Source of the DNA: Tetrahymena thermophila SB210
Taxonomy: Eukaryota; Ciliophora; Oligohymenophorea; Hymenostomatida; Tetrahymenidae
NCBI RefSeq assembly: GCF_000189635.1
Contig: NW_002476481.1
Span: 310,001 to 374,000 of the forward strand
DNA length: 64,000 nucleotides
Direction of reading: 5' to 3'
Shown here piece after piece: positions 1-14,900 of the stretch (position 1 is its first letter; every line of letters begins with the position of its first letter). The notes under the pieces are model-generated. The model searched no databases. It was not told the origin of the DNA and saw nothing but the letters and a program-made list of their open reading frames with translations. Position numbers and translations under genes: made by a program.

Positions 1-329
1 AATTTATACTTTTATTTAAAGAAAATAGAAGTGAAAAATTTTTTAATAAATTGAGCCACAATTTTTTTAGGAATTAAAAGGACAGCTTTAATTACTTGAA
101 TTGAAAGAATAAAAACCCCTCACTAATTAATCTTGAACATTTTAACATGAATAAAAATGTAAGTGAATAATTAAGAATCCTTAAATTAATTAAAACCATC
201 TAATTTTATTCAAATAGTTAGATTAAGAAGTTATAACAAATATCTTATATTTAAAAACAAATAAATCGTTAATTTGAAAAAGAAATAAGAAAATTAAAGG
301 TAAGTATTCTAATTTAAAGCAAACTCAAA
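1..329. other. intergenic, upstream of first gene
   Basis: AT-rich DNA with no supported coding segment, RNA gene or repeat. It should contain the promoter and 5' leader of the gene starting at 330, but no discrete element can be recognised. Confidence 0.5.
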
Positions 330-3300
330 ATGGTCTAAAAAAAATTGCTGTTATAGGTTTTTTTATACTTCTTTATTTAGATAATTGATATTGTGCTCTC
401 AGATTAAATTCAAATCGATAACAACTGGTTTGAATTAAAAGTAAGAAACTTAAAACATATTTTACTTTTAAAAATATATACATATTATTTTAATAGGAAT
501 AAAATGCTTTGATTGTAAGTACACTTCCTGATAAAAACACAGTTTATTGGTAACTTGATTCATAAGGATATATTTAAAAATAAGTAAACCTAATTGGCTG
601 TTCATGTTAAACAAGAGCATCAGATAAATCTTTTGTGGTAATATAATTTTAATAGAATTATTTTAAATTTAAATTTTATAAAAAGGATTAGAATGTATTA
701 TACATATTTATTTATTAAAGTGGTATTTACTATACTGCTTAATTTAGCGATATTGTAAATGCTTTAGATAAATCATCAGTATAGTGCTTATAAAATTAAG
801 GATAACCATTTACAAGATATTTTTTTTATGTAATCAATAGATTTATTTAAAAAAGACCTAACAATTATTATTATTAAAAAAGAATGGATTTTATATAATA
901 GCCTAACAATCTGCTAGAATATGGTTAATAGTTAGAAAAAATTTTGTTTTGATTAATAATATGGGTGATCCTACTACTGATAGCAATGTAATAATTTACA
1001 AAGCAGTCACATATTTTAATGAAAATGATAGTAAATGTATAACTTATCTTGATGGGATTTATAATTATATTTTTTGGAAAGGAGTTGAGTATTTAATTTC
1101 TAATATTCCTATGTCTAATTTACTATATTATCTCATAGATGTATATTGTTTAAATTTAATATTAATTATTTATTATTAAATTATTTAATTATTAGGAAAA
1201 CAGTCAATTATTCTTTGATAGTTTATAATCAATCTACAAATTTGAATTTGATGTTACTAATAAAAATTTAATTAAGAAAAAAATTATTAATCTTGATTAG
1301 GGGTCTATTTTTTCTCAGGTTTTTAAAATTCCAGGATATGTAAGTTTTTATTTTATAAACTAAGTAAAAATACCTTTAATAAAAGCCAAATTAAGTAATT
1401 GTCACTTACACTAACCAATAACTCTAATTATATGATACATAAACAGAATATTATCTTTATTCTATTGAAAATTCTTAAATTGACACATCTTTAGCAAATT
1501 ACCCTTTTGACTTAATCCTAACATATAATGTAAGAAATTTAAATATAAACACAATTTAATTGCTTGATGAATTTAAAAAAAATAAATAATTTTGAATCTT
1601 AATTGTAAATTTAATAATGGCAAATAAAATTAGCTATCTCTTATTAAGTTAATAAAAACAATATTTATCTTTATTTGTTTCAATATAAAATATAAATCTA
1701 ATAGTGATTTAAAATATTTACATCTAATTTTTTTTTTAAATATCTAGAATATATTAATTTTTGGTACAAATAAATATACTTTAGCGTATCAAAGTAATGT
1801 TTTTTCATCCTAAAATATGTAAATAAACAATATTTATCAACTTCCATCCACAGATATACTCTACAGAAAAATTTTTTTAAGCGTAAGATTTTTATGTTTG
1901 GTAATAATTTAATAATTAATTACTTTTTTAGACAAAATCTTAGATATTATCTGATTAAATTAATTACTACTTTATAACAATGGACGATATAGTTTGTACA
2001 CCAGGTTAATACTTGGATTCAAAGTAATATTTTTGCATTTGAAATTTCATTATTTATTATTTATTTTGATATCAATTTATTATAATAGTAATTAAACCTG
2101 CTCACCATGTCCATAAAACTGCACTAAATGCTTGAATACTCAGTAATGTTTAAATTGTGTGACAGGATTTAATTTAATAAATGCTCAATGCTTTCAATTA
2201 ATAGCTAATTGTAAAACTTACTTATCTGCTACTTAATGCGTAGAATGCGTTACAGGATATATTATAAATCATAATTAATGCCTTCAACAAATAGCTAATT
2301 GTTAAAATTATTTATAAAATGGTTAATGCTCAGTGTGTATCTCAGGATATACTTTAGTTAATAATCAATGCTTCCAACAAATAGCTAATTGTTAAAATTA
2401 TTAATAAAATGGTTAATGCTCAGTGTGTATCTCAGGATATAGTTTAGTTAATAATCAATGCTTCCAACAAATAGCAAAATGTTAAAATTATTAAGCAAAT
2501 GGTTAATGCTCAGTGTGTATCTCAGGATATACTTTAGTTAATAATCAATGCTTCCAACAAATAGCTAATTGTTAAAATTATTAAGTAAATGGTTAATGCT
2601 CAGTATGTGTTTCAGGATATATTTAAATCAATGGTCTATGCTTTCAACAAATAACTAACTGTTAAGCTTATTAAACTAATGGTTAATGCTCAGTATGTGA
2701 TTTAGGATATGTTTTAAGTTAAGAAAAGTAATTTGTATTTTAAAACTAAGAATATTTTAATTTTATATTTGAAGCATTTTAATATTATTTTTTTAGTTTA
2801 ATTCAATTTACATTATATATTTATAAAAGTTAGACAGTAGATAAATTTAATGTTTAATAAATAGACTTCTTAAATTTCGAATAAATTTTAATGATTTAAA
2901 AATTTTGTAATACATTTTTTCACACAAAAAGATTTTTATAATTAAAGATTGAATATTTTCAAAATAAAATAATGATAAAAATAAATATAATTTAACTTCT
3001 TATTTGTTAATTATAGCCAATGCACATAATGCTAAATAGGAAGTTTTTATGATAAGGGAAGCAATAATTGCTTGAAGTGTGATGTTTCATGTAAAACTTG
3101 TGAAGGAACTGGTATAAACTAATGCACATCATGCTTTTAAGATGCAACTTTAACTAGTGGATTTTGTTAATATTGCTAAGATGGATTTTATTATGATCTA
3201 AATTAATTAGATTGCTTTTAGTGCGATAAAAGCTGTAAAACTTGTAAAGGTGGAAGTAATAACGATTGCTTATCATGTGAAACTAATTTTAATCTAGACA

Positions 3301-4700
3301 CAAATCATTGTAAAGTTAATTAAGGTTATGAGCAATGTTAAAATATAACAACTTATGATGAATATGTATTTGAGGAGTGTTTCTAGGGCTATAAATTTGC
3401 TCAGCTTACTTCTATTTGTCTTTAGTTTTTAATTTTGAGTTCAATCTTACTTTCTTTTTTGCTAATTTATATTTCTCCAGCTTCCAGTCCAGTGAACTGG
3501 TGTTACTTACAAATTTAGCAATTAATTGGAAATTACATATTTACTCCGTACATAAATATATTATTGATAAACCATTATCACTTAAAATATATCTATATGA
3601 ATAATATTTTCAATATTATCCCTAACATTTTTAGTTAAAACTCTTCAACTTAGTTTAACTTAAATTTGTTAAATACTTTTATAAACGTATAAAATATTTC
3701 TGATAGTTACTCTAGCAATTGCTTTTACTAAATAATTATATTTTTGCTTGCTACTTTTATAAGTATTGTCTTACTTATAAAATAAAGATACTTCTCAAAG
3801 GCTATTAATTGGGTAGATCGTTACATTAACTGGAATTACATGATAGGAGCATTAAGATTAATTTCAAACTTTATTATCTTTAATTTCTTTTTACTTCTTA
3901 GCTAATTATCTTCCTTATCTATTATTGATTATTGCTTTTTTTCAGCCTTTGCTATCATTTACTCATTATTTCATTTTCTACTTTTCTCTAAACTTAAAAC
4001 AATAGATTAATACAGCCAAAATTCTAACTTATAATTAATATCCCTTGCTTATGTAGGCACTGGGAGAACCAATTTTCTATAAAGAATATTTTGGATAGGT
4101 TTTGAATTTAGGAAGCTTATAATTGCAATTATCTAAGGAGCTCTACTGCTTTCTAGTAACTAGTATAAATCAGTTCCATGGATTCATTTTGTAATAAATA
4201 TTTTTTATTTGCTTTTAATATTAAAATACAGACCTTTTGTTGATAAAAATAATAATCTAATGCTAACTCTAATGGAGATTTTTCATATACTTTTGATATT
4301 TTAGATTTCAATGATAACTAATACAAATAATGAGCCATAAACTTTGGAATAACCATTTTTATAAAATAATAAAAACTCTTAAGTTTTATTTGGTTATATC
4401 TTCATAGCTTTGATATCACTCTTTGTAATTTCTTATATGCTATTTTGCATTTACATATTAATCAAACACATACTCTAAAATACATGTAAGAGACGCTAAA
4501 TGAAAACAAAAAGCGATTTAAATATAACAATCAACTAATAATTATCCTCTTCTAATATGAGTAAAACAGTGTCATAAAATTTTGATATAAATCACTTAGA
4601 ATAAAAAGAGATATAATGGACAAGGAACCCGTTAAATAAAAATTTTAAGCTAAAAGATGACAAATAAGTTGTTGAGTTATCATCAATTTAATAATTTTGA
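330..4700 (+). CDS. cysteine-rich secretory-pathway polytopic membrane protein, tandem paralogue 1
   Basis: This is a multi-exon gene read with TAA/TAG as Gln. The ATG at 330 opens a hydrophobic signal peptide (MVQKKLLLQVFLYFF...). Early exons (330-440, 497-637, 686-829, from 883 and on) encode a non-cysteine ectodomain of unrecognised fold, perhaps propeller-like, with strings such as VYWQLDSQGYIQK. From about 2.1 to 3.4 kb the protein is cysteine-rich: first a 30-residue tandem repeat, then CxxC-type units like those of furin/growth-factor-receptor domains. A long final exon (about 3017-4700) adds a polytopic membrane module with the motifs INWNYMI, FEFRK and YKSVPW, then a polar tail ending in TGA at 4698-4700. 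The gene at 5867 has the same exon order and the same motifs, so the two are tandem duplicates. Ligand and function cannot be told from sequence. The middle splice sites (1.5-2.1 kb) are the least certain. Confidence 0.85.
2147..2727 (+). repeat. 90-bp in-frame tandem repeat (30-residue Cys repeat), six full copies plus a partial one
   Basis: Copies start at 2147, 2237, 2327, 2417, 2507 and 2597, each 90 bp, with a partial seventh from 2687. The encoded unit follows C-x2-C-x2-GY-x5-NQC-x-QQIANCQNY-x2-NGQ. The four copies between 2327 and 2686 are nearly identical at DNA level, and the outer ones are more diverged. The period is a whole number of codons, so copy-number change would keep the frame. 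Confidence 0.95.
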
Positions 4701-5866
4701 TATCCATAAAAAATAATAAAAAAATATATATTTAAGGTTAATTTAAATTCAGTAAATTTTATGTAGTTTATTTTTAAAAAAATTAAAAATTTTGCTAAAA
4801 AAATGAATTTATTGAAATTAAATAATTAAATAGTTTAAATTTTCTATTTAAAATTTAATCAAATTATAATATATCTTTTTAAATTTTTCACTCACTATAA
4901 CCACTGATAAAATTAAAAATCTATGATGAAGTGAATTAATAACTCTTTTTATATCACTTTTCTTTTTTTACTTAAGCTGTATGAACTATTACCATTAGAT
5001 CATTTGATTTTTGATTGATTGATTATATATCTTTTTAACAATTATTTTTATTTATTTAATTTGAATTTTATTAAATTATTTTGGAAATATAATATACCTA
5101 TAAAATATATCTTATTTTTAAAAATTAGTAATATCTTTTTTAAAAAGAAAATTATATTTAACTTAAAAAATTAATTAAATTTTACTTTTAACTTAATACC
5201 ATAATTAATGAGGATTGGCATTATTTTATTTATATCTATCAATACAGATATCTTACAAATAGAATATCAAAAACTTGTTTTAAAGGAAATTTAGATATTA
5301 TTTAGCTAAAATAAATCAGAAAAATAAAAATTAATTAATGCCAATACTTAATAAATATATTATTGAAGTTCAATATACCAATATAACTTAAATATGTATT
5401 AAAATGTAAAAAAAATATTATTTCTTAAGAGAAATAATTAAAAGAGGAAATGATCTGCTGAATATAATTATAAAATACAAAAATAAGCATTTAGAAATAA
5501 AATTTATTTAGTTTTGATAAGAAAAAATAATCTATCTCAACTTCATCAGCTAGAATGTTATGTATTAATTAATTAATTACAAGATAATTAAATTTGAATA
5601 TAGTTAAGTAGTACTTATTTTTAGTGAATAAGACTTAACTAGATTGAGTTTACCATAGAATTGCTATTAAGTGAGTAAATCTATCAATTCTTTTAAACCC
5701 CAAAAAGTTAAGCTGTAATTAAATTTTTTATAGTGATCAATCATAGCTTCTTAATAATTATTTATTAAATAAGATTGATCTGATACTTTCTAAAGCAATT
5801 TATTATTAATTAATAAAAAAATAAATTAAAAATCTAGACTCCAACCAAGGTGAACTAAACCAGACA
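4701..5866. other. intergenic between tandem paralogues
   Basis: 1.17 kb of AT-rich DNA between two same-strand paralogues. No RNA gene or supported exon was seen. It must hold the 3' end signals of the first gene and the promoter of the second. Confidence 0.5.
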
Positions 5867-8800
5867 ATGAACTAAATACCTTTTTTTTATTGGATTTCTT
5901 TACAGCTATTACTGCTAATAATTTAGATGAGATATTTAAAGAGTGAATAAATAGAGATAAATAAATATTGGTTCTATTTACCAGTAAATTTAAAAAAATT
6001 TTTTATGTTATTGAACAATATATTTTAAAAAGGAATCTAATGCCCTAATTGTACAAACTTTGAAAGATAATAATGTTGTATATTGGAAACTTGACTCCTA
6101 AGGATATATTTAAAAATCAATTATCCTAGATAAATGCGGGGTTACATAAGATACTCAAGATAAATCTTTTGAAGTATTTATTTTTATTGTTATTATATTT
6201 TTAATAACTTTATTTTTAAAAATAAACAAAAAGTATAAAGAATATTTATATATTTTTATCTATCATGAAAATGGATATTATAAAGTAAAATCTAGTGACT
6301 TATAAAAAGTTGCAGATAATTCATCAGTGAATTGTGAAAATGTAAATAACAATATTAACTAAGTCAGATATATCTATTATGTAAAAAAATGTTAATATTC
6401 ATATTAAATATTAAAATTATTTTTATAATAATAAAAAAAGAATGAATAGTTTATAATTAATTATAGAGTTGGTAAAACCCAATAGCTAATTATAAGAAAG
6501 GATTTTATATAGGTTAATAGTAAATCATAAAACAAGCCTGATAAAAGTGATATTTTGAACAAAGAAGTTGATAACTTTTCTGAAAACAATAGTCAATGTA
6601 TAACTTATAAATTATCGAATCAATCCTACATATATTGGGAAGGATAATAGTATTAATTACCTGATGAAAATTATTCATACTATTTGATAGATGTATTTTA
6701 AACAAATTAATTTATCTTTACTTTTCTTATAAAGTCTTTAAATAATAAATAATTAGAAAAGCTTACTACTATTTTATAACATGGGTAAAGATAATTCTAT
6801 TATTTGCACTTTTGAGTTTGATAAAACTAACTATAAGGCAAAACAAAAAAATAAGTTGATTATAGGTAGTGGTGGTATATTTTCATAAGTATTCTCTATT
6901 GATGGAAACGTAAAACTTTTTAATATCATTTCATTTTTAAAATCGTTTGAATTTTAGAATTAACAATTTATAGCTGCTTCCCTTGATGATAATAGACTTA
7001 AGTTATATGATGCTGCTTCTCTTCAGTTGTAAAAAACGAATGGGGAATTTTAATAGCTTTCAAAAAATGCTAATTATAATTCTATTTTAACTTATGGGGT
7101 AATGAATTAATTTATTTATCATTCTTGTGAGAAAAATAATTAAAATTTTTTTAAAAAGTATTTTTATCTAATCAAATAAATTTTTGACTCTATCCTACCC
7201 CTAATCTAAATATAATTTTTATTATTAAATAGAGCTTTTTAATTGTAGAAGACTAAGGATATGGCCTAAGCTACAAAAATGGAAATATTTAAATTGAAAA
7301 AAGAGATATCAAAGATAAGAATTCTTATAAATTACCATCGACTGATAAACTTTATAGAAGATTATTTCAAGCTGTAAAATATCAAAACAAACTTACATGT
7401 TTTTAAATTTATAAAATTTAATATTTTAGGCTAAATCTCAAATTCTATAAAAATCTGAAAATTATTATTATTTAACTATGGATTCTATTGTCTGTGATTA
7501 AGATTAATATTTAAATGCTAGGTAAATATATACTATATAAAAAGTTAATTTTAAATATTTCACTTATTAATTTAAAAGCAATCAATGTTTGTAATGTGGT
7601 TCAAATTAGATTTTCAAAGAGTAAATTAATTAATTTATTTAATTTAGCTAACATAATTTAAAATTTTAATAAAAGCAATTAGTGCTAAGATTGTCAAAAA
7701 CAATTTTTCAAAAAGTAAACTTTTAACTAACAACTAACGACTATCAAACTAGTTTTTGTTAACTCATTTTTTATAAAAAAAAAAGAAATAACACTTGTTA
7801 TTCCTGTTCAGAGAATTGCAGTGTTTGCTAAGAAAGCCAATCTTGTAAAGAATGCAATGTAGGTTTTTACTTAGATTAAAAGTAAGCAATACTTTAAAAT
7901 TTATTTTATAATTTTGTGTTAAATTATTATTACCTAGATAAAATGTTAATAAATAACTTAATTCAATTTTAGTTATAATGCTTTTAAAATAATTTTTAAC
8001 AGCCAAAGTAAATGCTTAAAATGCTTAAATAATTGTAACTTATGCAGCGATTCAAAAACATGCAATGAATGTAAAGAAGGATTTGAATTCAAAGACAATT
8101 AATGTATCGAGTGTATTGCTTAGCCAGGATAATTTTTCGATCCAAATGTTAAAAAATGCGTTTAATGTGATAATTATTGTGAAACATGTTTGACATCAAA
8201 TCAATGCAAAGGTTGCAAATAAGGTTACGCTTTAGACACTAAGTATATACAATTTTAATATTTTATTTTTTTAATATTATATATATAAAATATTAGAAAT
8301 ACATGTTAAATACAGTAGCAATGTAGCTAAAATTGTTAAAGCTGTAATCCTCAATCATATTGCCTAAAATGTAACGATGGATATTATTTAGACAAAAGCA
8401 ATATGTGTTAATAATAATAATGTGATCAAAACTGTTAGAAATGTGAATAATCTTCTAAAAAATGTTTGAATTGTTAGTCTGGATACTTTTTAGATTCAAA
8501 GTAATTTATTTAAAAGATTTTTAATGTTTAAGCTCAACATTTTTATAAAGTTAAAATTGTAGTAAATGCTAAGATTTTTGTGTCTAATGCTCAGATGCTA
8601 AATCTTGTTCTTAGTGTACAAGTGGGTATAATCTTTTTGGTACTGAATGCATAATATGTGAACAAAAATCTGGATACTTTTTAGATTAAACTAACAACTA
8701 ATGCTCAAAGTGTGATTCTAATTGTTAAACTTGTATAATAAGCCCAAAAAAATGCTAATCTTGCTAAGCAAGATATTACTTAGATAAAAGGTAAAAAATA

Positions 8801-11163
8801 TTTTTCCTATTTCTATCCAATTTTAATATCAATAAATAAACTAATGAATATTATTATAAAATAGCAATTAATGCATTCAATGTATGATGAATTGTACTGA
8901 ATGCACTGATTCCTTAACATGTAAATTATGCAATTAAGGATTTTTACACAAAGAAAATTAATGTGTCGATTGTTCTTCTTAACAAGGGTATATTTAAGAC
9001 TCTAATAACTAATGTGTGCAATGTGACCCTTACTGTGATAAATGTCTAACATCAACAAAATGTGAGGTCTGCATTAAAGGATACAATTTGAATAGTGATA
9101 AGTATATTATTTTATTTTTAAAAATGGATTAATATTTTTTTATAAAATCATTCTTTTTAGATGTCATCAAGATTAAGTCTGTAGCTAAAATTGCAAAAAA
9201 TGTGATAAAGGGTAGTGCAATTAATGCGTAGATGGTTATTTTTTAAATCATAATTAAGAGTGCTAAAAATGTGATATTCATTGTCTTAATTGCTAAAATC
9301 AAAGCATATGCTTAAGATGCTCTGAGGGTTTTAAATTAAAGTAAATAATTGTAACTAATGTCATTTGTTGAATTTTATTTTTAAAATTAAAGCTCTTAAA
9401 GCGTTTGTATTCCATGCGATTCAGGTTATTTTTATGAGAATTCTACCTAATCATGTATTAAATGTTCTTAAGATATGCAAAAAATAAACAACTGTTTGGT
9501 TTGTCCAGTAGGATATTATATGAACGAGAAAGAATAGACTTGTAGTTAGTGCCATTAAAATTGCCAAACATGCAGAGGTCCTAGAGATAACCAATGTAAT
9601 TCTTGCAATGAAGGAATTATTTTACATAAAAATAGTTGTTATAGTTGTCAAGAAGGATTTTATTTTGAAAAAGAATTATCTAAGTGTTAAAAATGTAAAG
9701 ATTCTTGCAAGAAATGTATTGGAAATTCAGAACTAGACTGTTTAGAATGTACTTAAAATTACATTTTAGATAAGGCTACTAATGCCTGCAAAGCGATTAT
9801 TGATGATGATATTTGTATTGATATATAAGAATATAGTGAGGATACCTTCATTAGCTGCTTTGAAAATTACAAATTTGCCAAATAAACTTCAACAATACTT
9901 CAATTTTTCACTTTTTCTTGTTTCTTTCTATCTATTTTAATGATATGTGTTCAGCCTTTATATGGACCTCTTTTCTGGTTTTACCTTTAAACTCAACAAC
10001 TGATTGGCAATTATATATTCTCTAAACAGATGAATATATTTTGGATCAATTAGCTTCATTTGAAATTTAGCTACATGCACAATATTTTAAATGTGATACC
10101 TAATTATTTGAATCAATAATTTGAAGTAAAGTATAACTTTAATTTGCTGAATACTTTGATATTCATATAAAATTATTCAACTGATCTATTAAGTAATTGC
10201 TTGTATCAAATAGTTTTCCTTTTAATAGTATCTTTGATGAGTATTCTGGTTTTTTTCAGAAAATACAAATTTTTCAAAAAAAGATCATGTCTAATTAAAT
10301 ATATCAATTGGAATTACATGATAGTACTGATCAGAATAGCATATAATTTCCTATTAATGAGTATTACTATCGTGTTAGGATTAAATAAATCTGTGAGCAT
10401 TAAAGATGGGTGTCTTATTTTCTTGATTATTCTTATCTATTCTTTATTCAATTGCATGCTCACAACAAAGCTTTATAAAATGAAAAAAATAGATATACTT
10501 AATTAAGAAACATATTTAATATCTTTAGCGATTACTAATATTCAATAATAAAATCTGAGCACAAGAGCTTTTTGGATGCTATTTGAGTTTAAAAAGTTTA
10601 TAATCATAATGATTTAAGGAATTACTTTAATTTCTGATAAATACAAATCAGTTCCTTGGTTACACTTTTCTATTAATCTTATTTTTTTGGTATATTTAAT
10701 AACAAAAAAACCTCTGGTATATGATTTTTGCAACAAAATAATAATTATCTTTTAATTATTTCATTTGCTTATAACACTAGCTATCTCTTTTATTTTGATT
10801 TTGAATACTTAACCATTCAATTCTAAATTACCTTTTCAACAAAGTGATTAAGCATCTTTATAATTTTTTGGATATATGCTTATAATTCTGATGATACTTT
10901 TTGCTTTTACATAAATGATAGTGTGCATTTATATAATATCAAGATTTATAATTTCTAAAATATTAAAGAGAAAAAAAGAAAATCCTTCTTAAAACGAATC
11001 TATGATTGAGTCCATCTCAATCTCTCAAATATAAAATGATGGTTCATTAACCAAAATAATCTAGGAAGTAAGGGATAAATAAATAAGATGGAAATAAAAT
11101 CCCATGCATAAGAAGTTTAATAAGAAATAAAATATTGATTTATAAGAATAAAGATATAATTGA
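5867..11163 (+). CDS. cysteine-rich secretory-pathway polytopic membrane protein, tandem paralogue 2
   Basis: Multi-exon gene. The ATG at 5867 starts a hydrophobic signal sequence (MNQIPFFYWISLQLLLLII). The second exon encodes SNALIVQTL and VYWKLDSQGYIQKS, closely matching the first gene, and the next exons match one for one (YLYIFIYHENGYYK against VLYIFIYQSGIYYT). From about 7.57 to 9.8 kb follow many CxxC units (for example CLKCLNNCNLCSDSKTC) spread over exons of roughly 50-300 nt. A long last exon carries the membrane module with INWNYMI, FEFKK and YKSVPW, and a polar tail ending in TGA at 11161-11163. Unlike its neighbour it has no near-identical 90-bp array. It probably sits in the plasma membrane or a ciliary/endomembrane compartment with the Cys domain outside; this is inferred from topology only. 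Confidence 0.85.
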
Positions 11164-11955
11164 AAAATAACAGAGTATTTTATCGATTTATTTTTAAATT
11201 TTTAGGATTTAATCTTCAATTAAATAACAGACTCTAAAAATAAAGAGCGGTTTTATTAATATATCTCTAAACGTATATAAGGTAAAAATTCATATATAAA
11301 TACCTCCTCAATTTCAGTTTAGACATCTCACTTACGGCTTTAAATTTTGAAGATAATACCAATGAATTTAATTTTTGACATTTAATATCTTTAAAAATAT
11401 GTATTTGATATTATATGGTTTGTATTTTATTAGTCTTAAAAAATGGACTTAATTCACTTTAATGCACAATTTTTTATTCAAAAAAAGATATTATAAACAA
11501 AATTTAAATTATAAAACGAAATTGCATTTTATTTAGCACTTCTGCTAAAAAATTTATAGTTTATTTTAATAATCAATATTCTAATAAAAAAATATTGCAT
11601 CATAGATATAACTAAATTAGCAATAAGTCTTAGGAGCATTTATAAGTTTTTGAAAGCAGTAAAAATTAATTAAAAAACTATATTCAAATAATTTGCATTT
11701 TAGGAAAATTTAAATCCATTCATTTTTTACATTATAACTTACAAAAAATCATTAAAAAAATTGCTTATAAAAGAATAAAGGTTGATTAAAATAACACATT
11801 CGTTCTAATAGTTGATAGTAAGATAAAAAAATAGTAAATTAAAATTTCAGATACTCTTGCTATTATCAAATCAAATATTTTTAAGCATTTTGTTAATTAC
11901 ATAAACTTGCAAGTTTTGCTTGTAAATTAAAATTTCAAGAAAGAATATTTAAAGA
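11164..11955. other. intergenic
   Basis: 0.79 kb of AT-rich DNA between the second and third cysteine-rich genes. No exon, RNA gene or repeat could be supported. Confidence 0.5.
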
Positions 11956-14900
11956 ATGTTGATATTATTTGGTTTCAATAAAGTAAGAGAAGAAAAGTCA
12001 ATTAAGATTTTTTAGATTAGAGCATTATTCATTATTCTGTTTGAATACTTTTTCATATCTTGCTGCAACTCTCAAACCCCTTTTAAAACTTAAATTACAT
12101 AATACCTATAGATTAAGGTAACTAACTAACTAAATATATTTAATCCTTTTATTTTCTTTCAAAATAAATAATTGCATCTTTAAAAGATTGATCTATTCTT
12201 GTTATTTTTCTAATTTAAATGAAACTATTTGATGAAACTAAAAGGAACATAATGCGATCCTATTTTAAAACTCTACTAGCTGGTACTATTGCGTATTTGA
12301 TATAGCAGGAAATCCTATTTAAATATAAACCCTAAATTAAATGTCTACAAGTGGCTCTTATTAAAGATTTGACTATATAATAGAGGTAAATTTATAATTT
12401 TATGATGATCATCATCAATAAATTTTTAAAAATTAATTAGCTAGATGTAATTTCAATTATATTTGATAGCTATGATTACATTCAATTGAAGTTCAATAGC
12501 ACATTTTATATAACTTCAATTTCTAGTTTCACATCAATCTAAACATAATGTTATACTTTCTTGCTTATAAAATATGTAAAAAAACAAATTTTATATGTTT
12601 GTTTTTTATTAAATTAATATTTACATTAATCAATTAAATAATTATAAAAATATAAAGCCAAACAAGTATTAGGTTTATTGCACTTATCTAATTGCTGATA
12701 ATATATTATAATTTGCCAATTCTTTTACCTAATTAGTACAATAAACAGGAAATACCATTTCTATCGTTAAATAAGTATATATTAATGTGTTCTTGTATAA
12801 GGACATAAACAAATCAAAGTATTATATTTTATGGAATGATAACACCTATGAAGTTTCATGGTATATCACATATGGTTGCACTTATTTTTTGTATATAGAT
12901 GTAAGCATTTTATATTAAAGCTAGAGACAAATTTTTTAAAAATTTTTATAACTTTTAAGCAATAAAATAATTTGTTTTAGTGTGACTCTTATCTTCTAGT
13001 TTTAAGCTTGAATAATAGTACATACCAAGCTACAATTGCTTATAAATAAAATGTAAATTTTGAAAAAACTACTCCTACTTTTTCTAAGCCTATTTACTTT
13101 CAGAGTGGTGTAATTATTTATCTTTTATAAATTACTTAAATTAATTAATAAATATTTTTAATAGCTTAAGGTGATTCTTACTTGTTCTAGTAACTGTGTT
13201 ACATGGTAAGCATGGAATATTATGAATTTAAATAGCATTTAAATGTCAGGAGATAGCCTTCAGTTTATTGATTATTCATATATCGTTTAATATTAAGTAA
13301 ATTTTATTAATTTTTTTCATTTCTAATATAAGTATGTATGCATAGAATAATATAGTAATTGGAGTTAATTATTATATAATAACTGAGGCTAGCGGGGGAA
13401 TATAAGTTAATTTATAGAGTAAAACAGTAATTAACTCTTAATACTATAATTATGATTGCAATACTGATGGATCTGGTTTTGTTCCTGATTCTTCAAAATA
13501 TGGCTTTGTTCCTTCATTAGTAAATTATTTATTTAAACCAAAGTCTTTACTTTTACTCTTTTACAAGTTTAATTAATTACCTTAATATTTTTTCAAAATA
13601 TTATAACAAGAACCAAACTTTTGCTGTTTACTCAAAGCAAAATAGTGTTTATTATTTAGCAAATTTTGTCGGATTATATGGCTTATATTTTCCACCTTGT
13701 TTAGTAAATTATTGTAGCATTTGCTAAATTTCTAACAAAAATAAATGCTAAACTTGCTTTTCTTCATACTTCTTAAATTACGATTACTCTTGTGTGTCTT
13801 AATGCCAATCCACATTTTAAGTAGATTCTAGCAAATAAATGTGTATTTGTGATTCGAATGCATCTTTGATAGCTAATCCTAATAATTCATAACAGTAAAA
13901 TTTTGATAAATAATATAATAAAGATACTATTATTTTTATATTAGATAAATTTGTTAGTGCAAATCAGGGTATTATATGAATATGAACAGCTTGTAAAAAC
14001 ATTATTTTTAAAAGATTACTTTAACTTTTTTTATATTTTTTAGTCAATGTTCAAGTAGCTGCCCAACAACCTATTTAATAGATACTTCAAATAAAACGTG
14101 TGTTTGTCCTCTATATTCTTCAGAAGTTGTTATTTAGAATTCAACGTAATTAATTTAGTTCAAATCTTTATAAAATTATATTTTATGAAATATTTATCCA
14201 AAAAATTTAGCTAAAAGCAATGTATCTGTAATAGTTCTTACTATAGATATAAGAGGTAATTTTCATTTTTATAAATAACTATTCCTCATAAAAATGAATA
14301 TTTATTAGCTAATGCATTTAGAATTGCCCTAGCACTTACATCTAAAGCAGTAATCCACCTGCTTGCTTTTGTGATTCAAATGCTCAAGAGATCTAAATTA
14401 ATTCTGTGTAGATAGAATTATAAATATTTCAAATGTTTTTAATTTTTAATTTTTAAAATAGATACATGTGCTAATGCAACAACGGCTATTTTTTAACATA
14501 CAAGTAATTAAATATTAATAAAATAGAAATATTTTACTAAAAATTTTTAATAAAAGTAATAAATGCAGCTAAAAATGCCCAGCAACTTATAAATCAGATA
14601 CTGCAAATTAAGTTTGTTTTTGTGATTAAAATTCCGTTTAAATAACAGATCCATAAAATTCATAGTAAACTAAAATTATTTTTATTTGCACTCCAATAAT
14701 TTAATTCATTTTTTACAAGAGCTTTTATATGCTAATGCAACAAAGGTTACTTCATGGACATAGAGTAATTTTCCAAAAAACAAAAGCAAATACTAAAGTA
14801 AGTTAAAATTTTAAATAAAAAAGTTCTAACTGTGGAATCACGTGCCCTTCTACTTACTTACAAAATTAATCAAACAATACTTGTAATTGCAGTTAATATG

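Noticed and set aside
949-1179. 76-codon frame on the plus strand as an independent gene
   Set aside because: It is in the frame of an internal exon of the first cysteine-rich gene (from 883) running into an intron after the GTATAT donor; not a separate gene.
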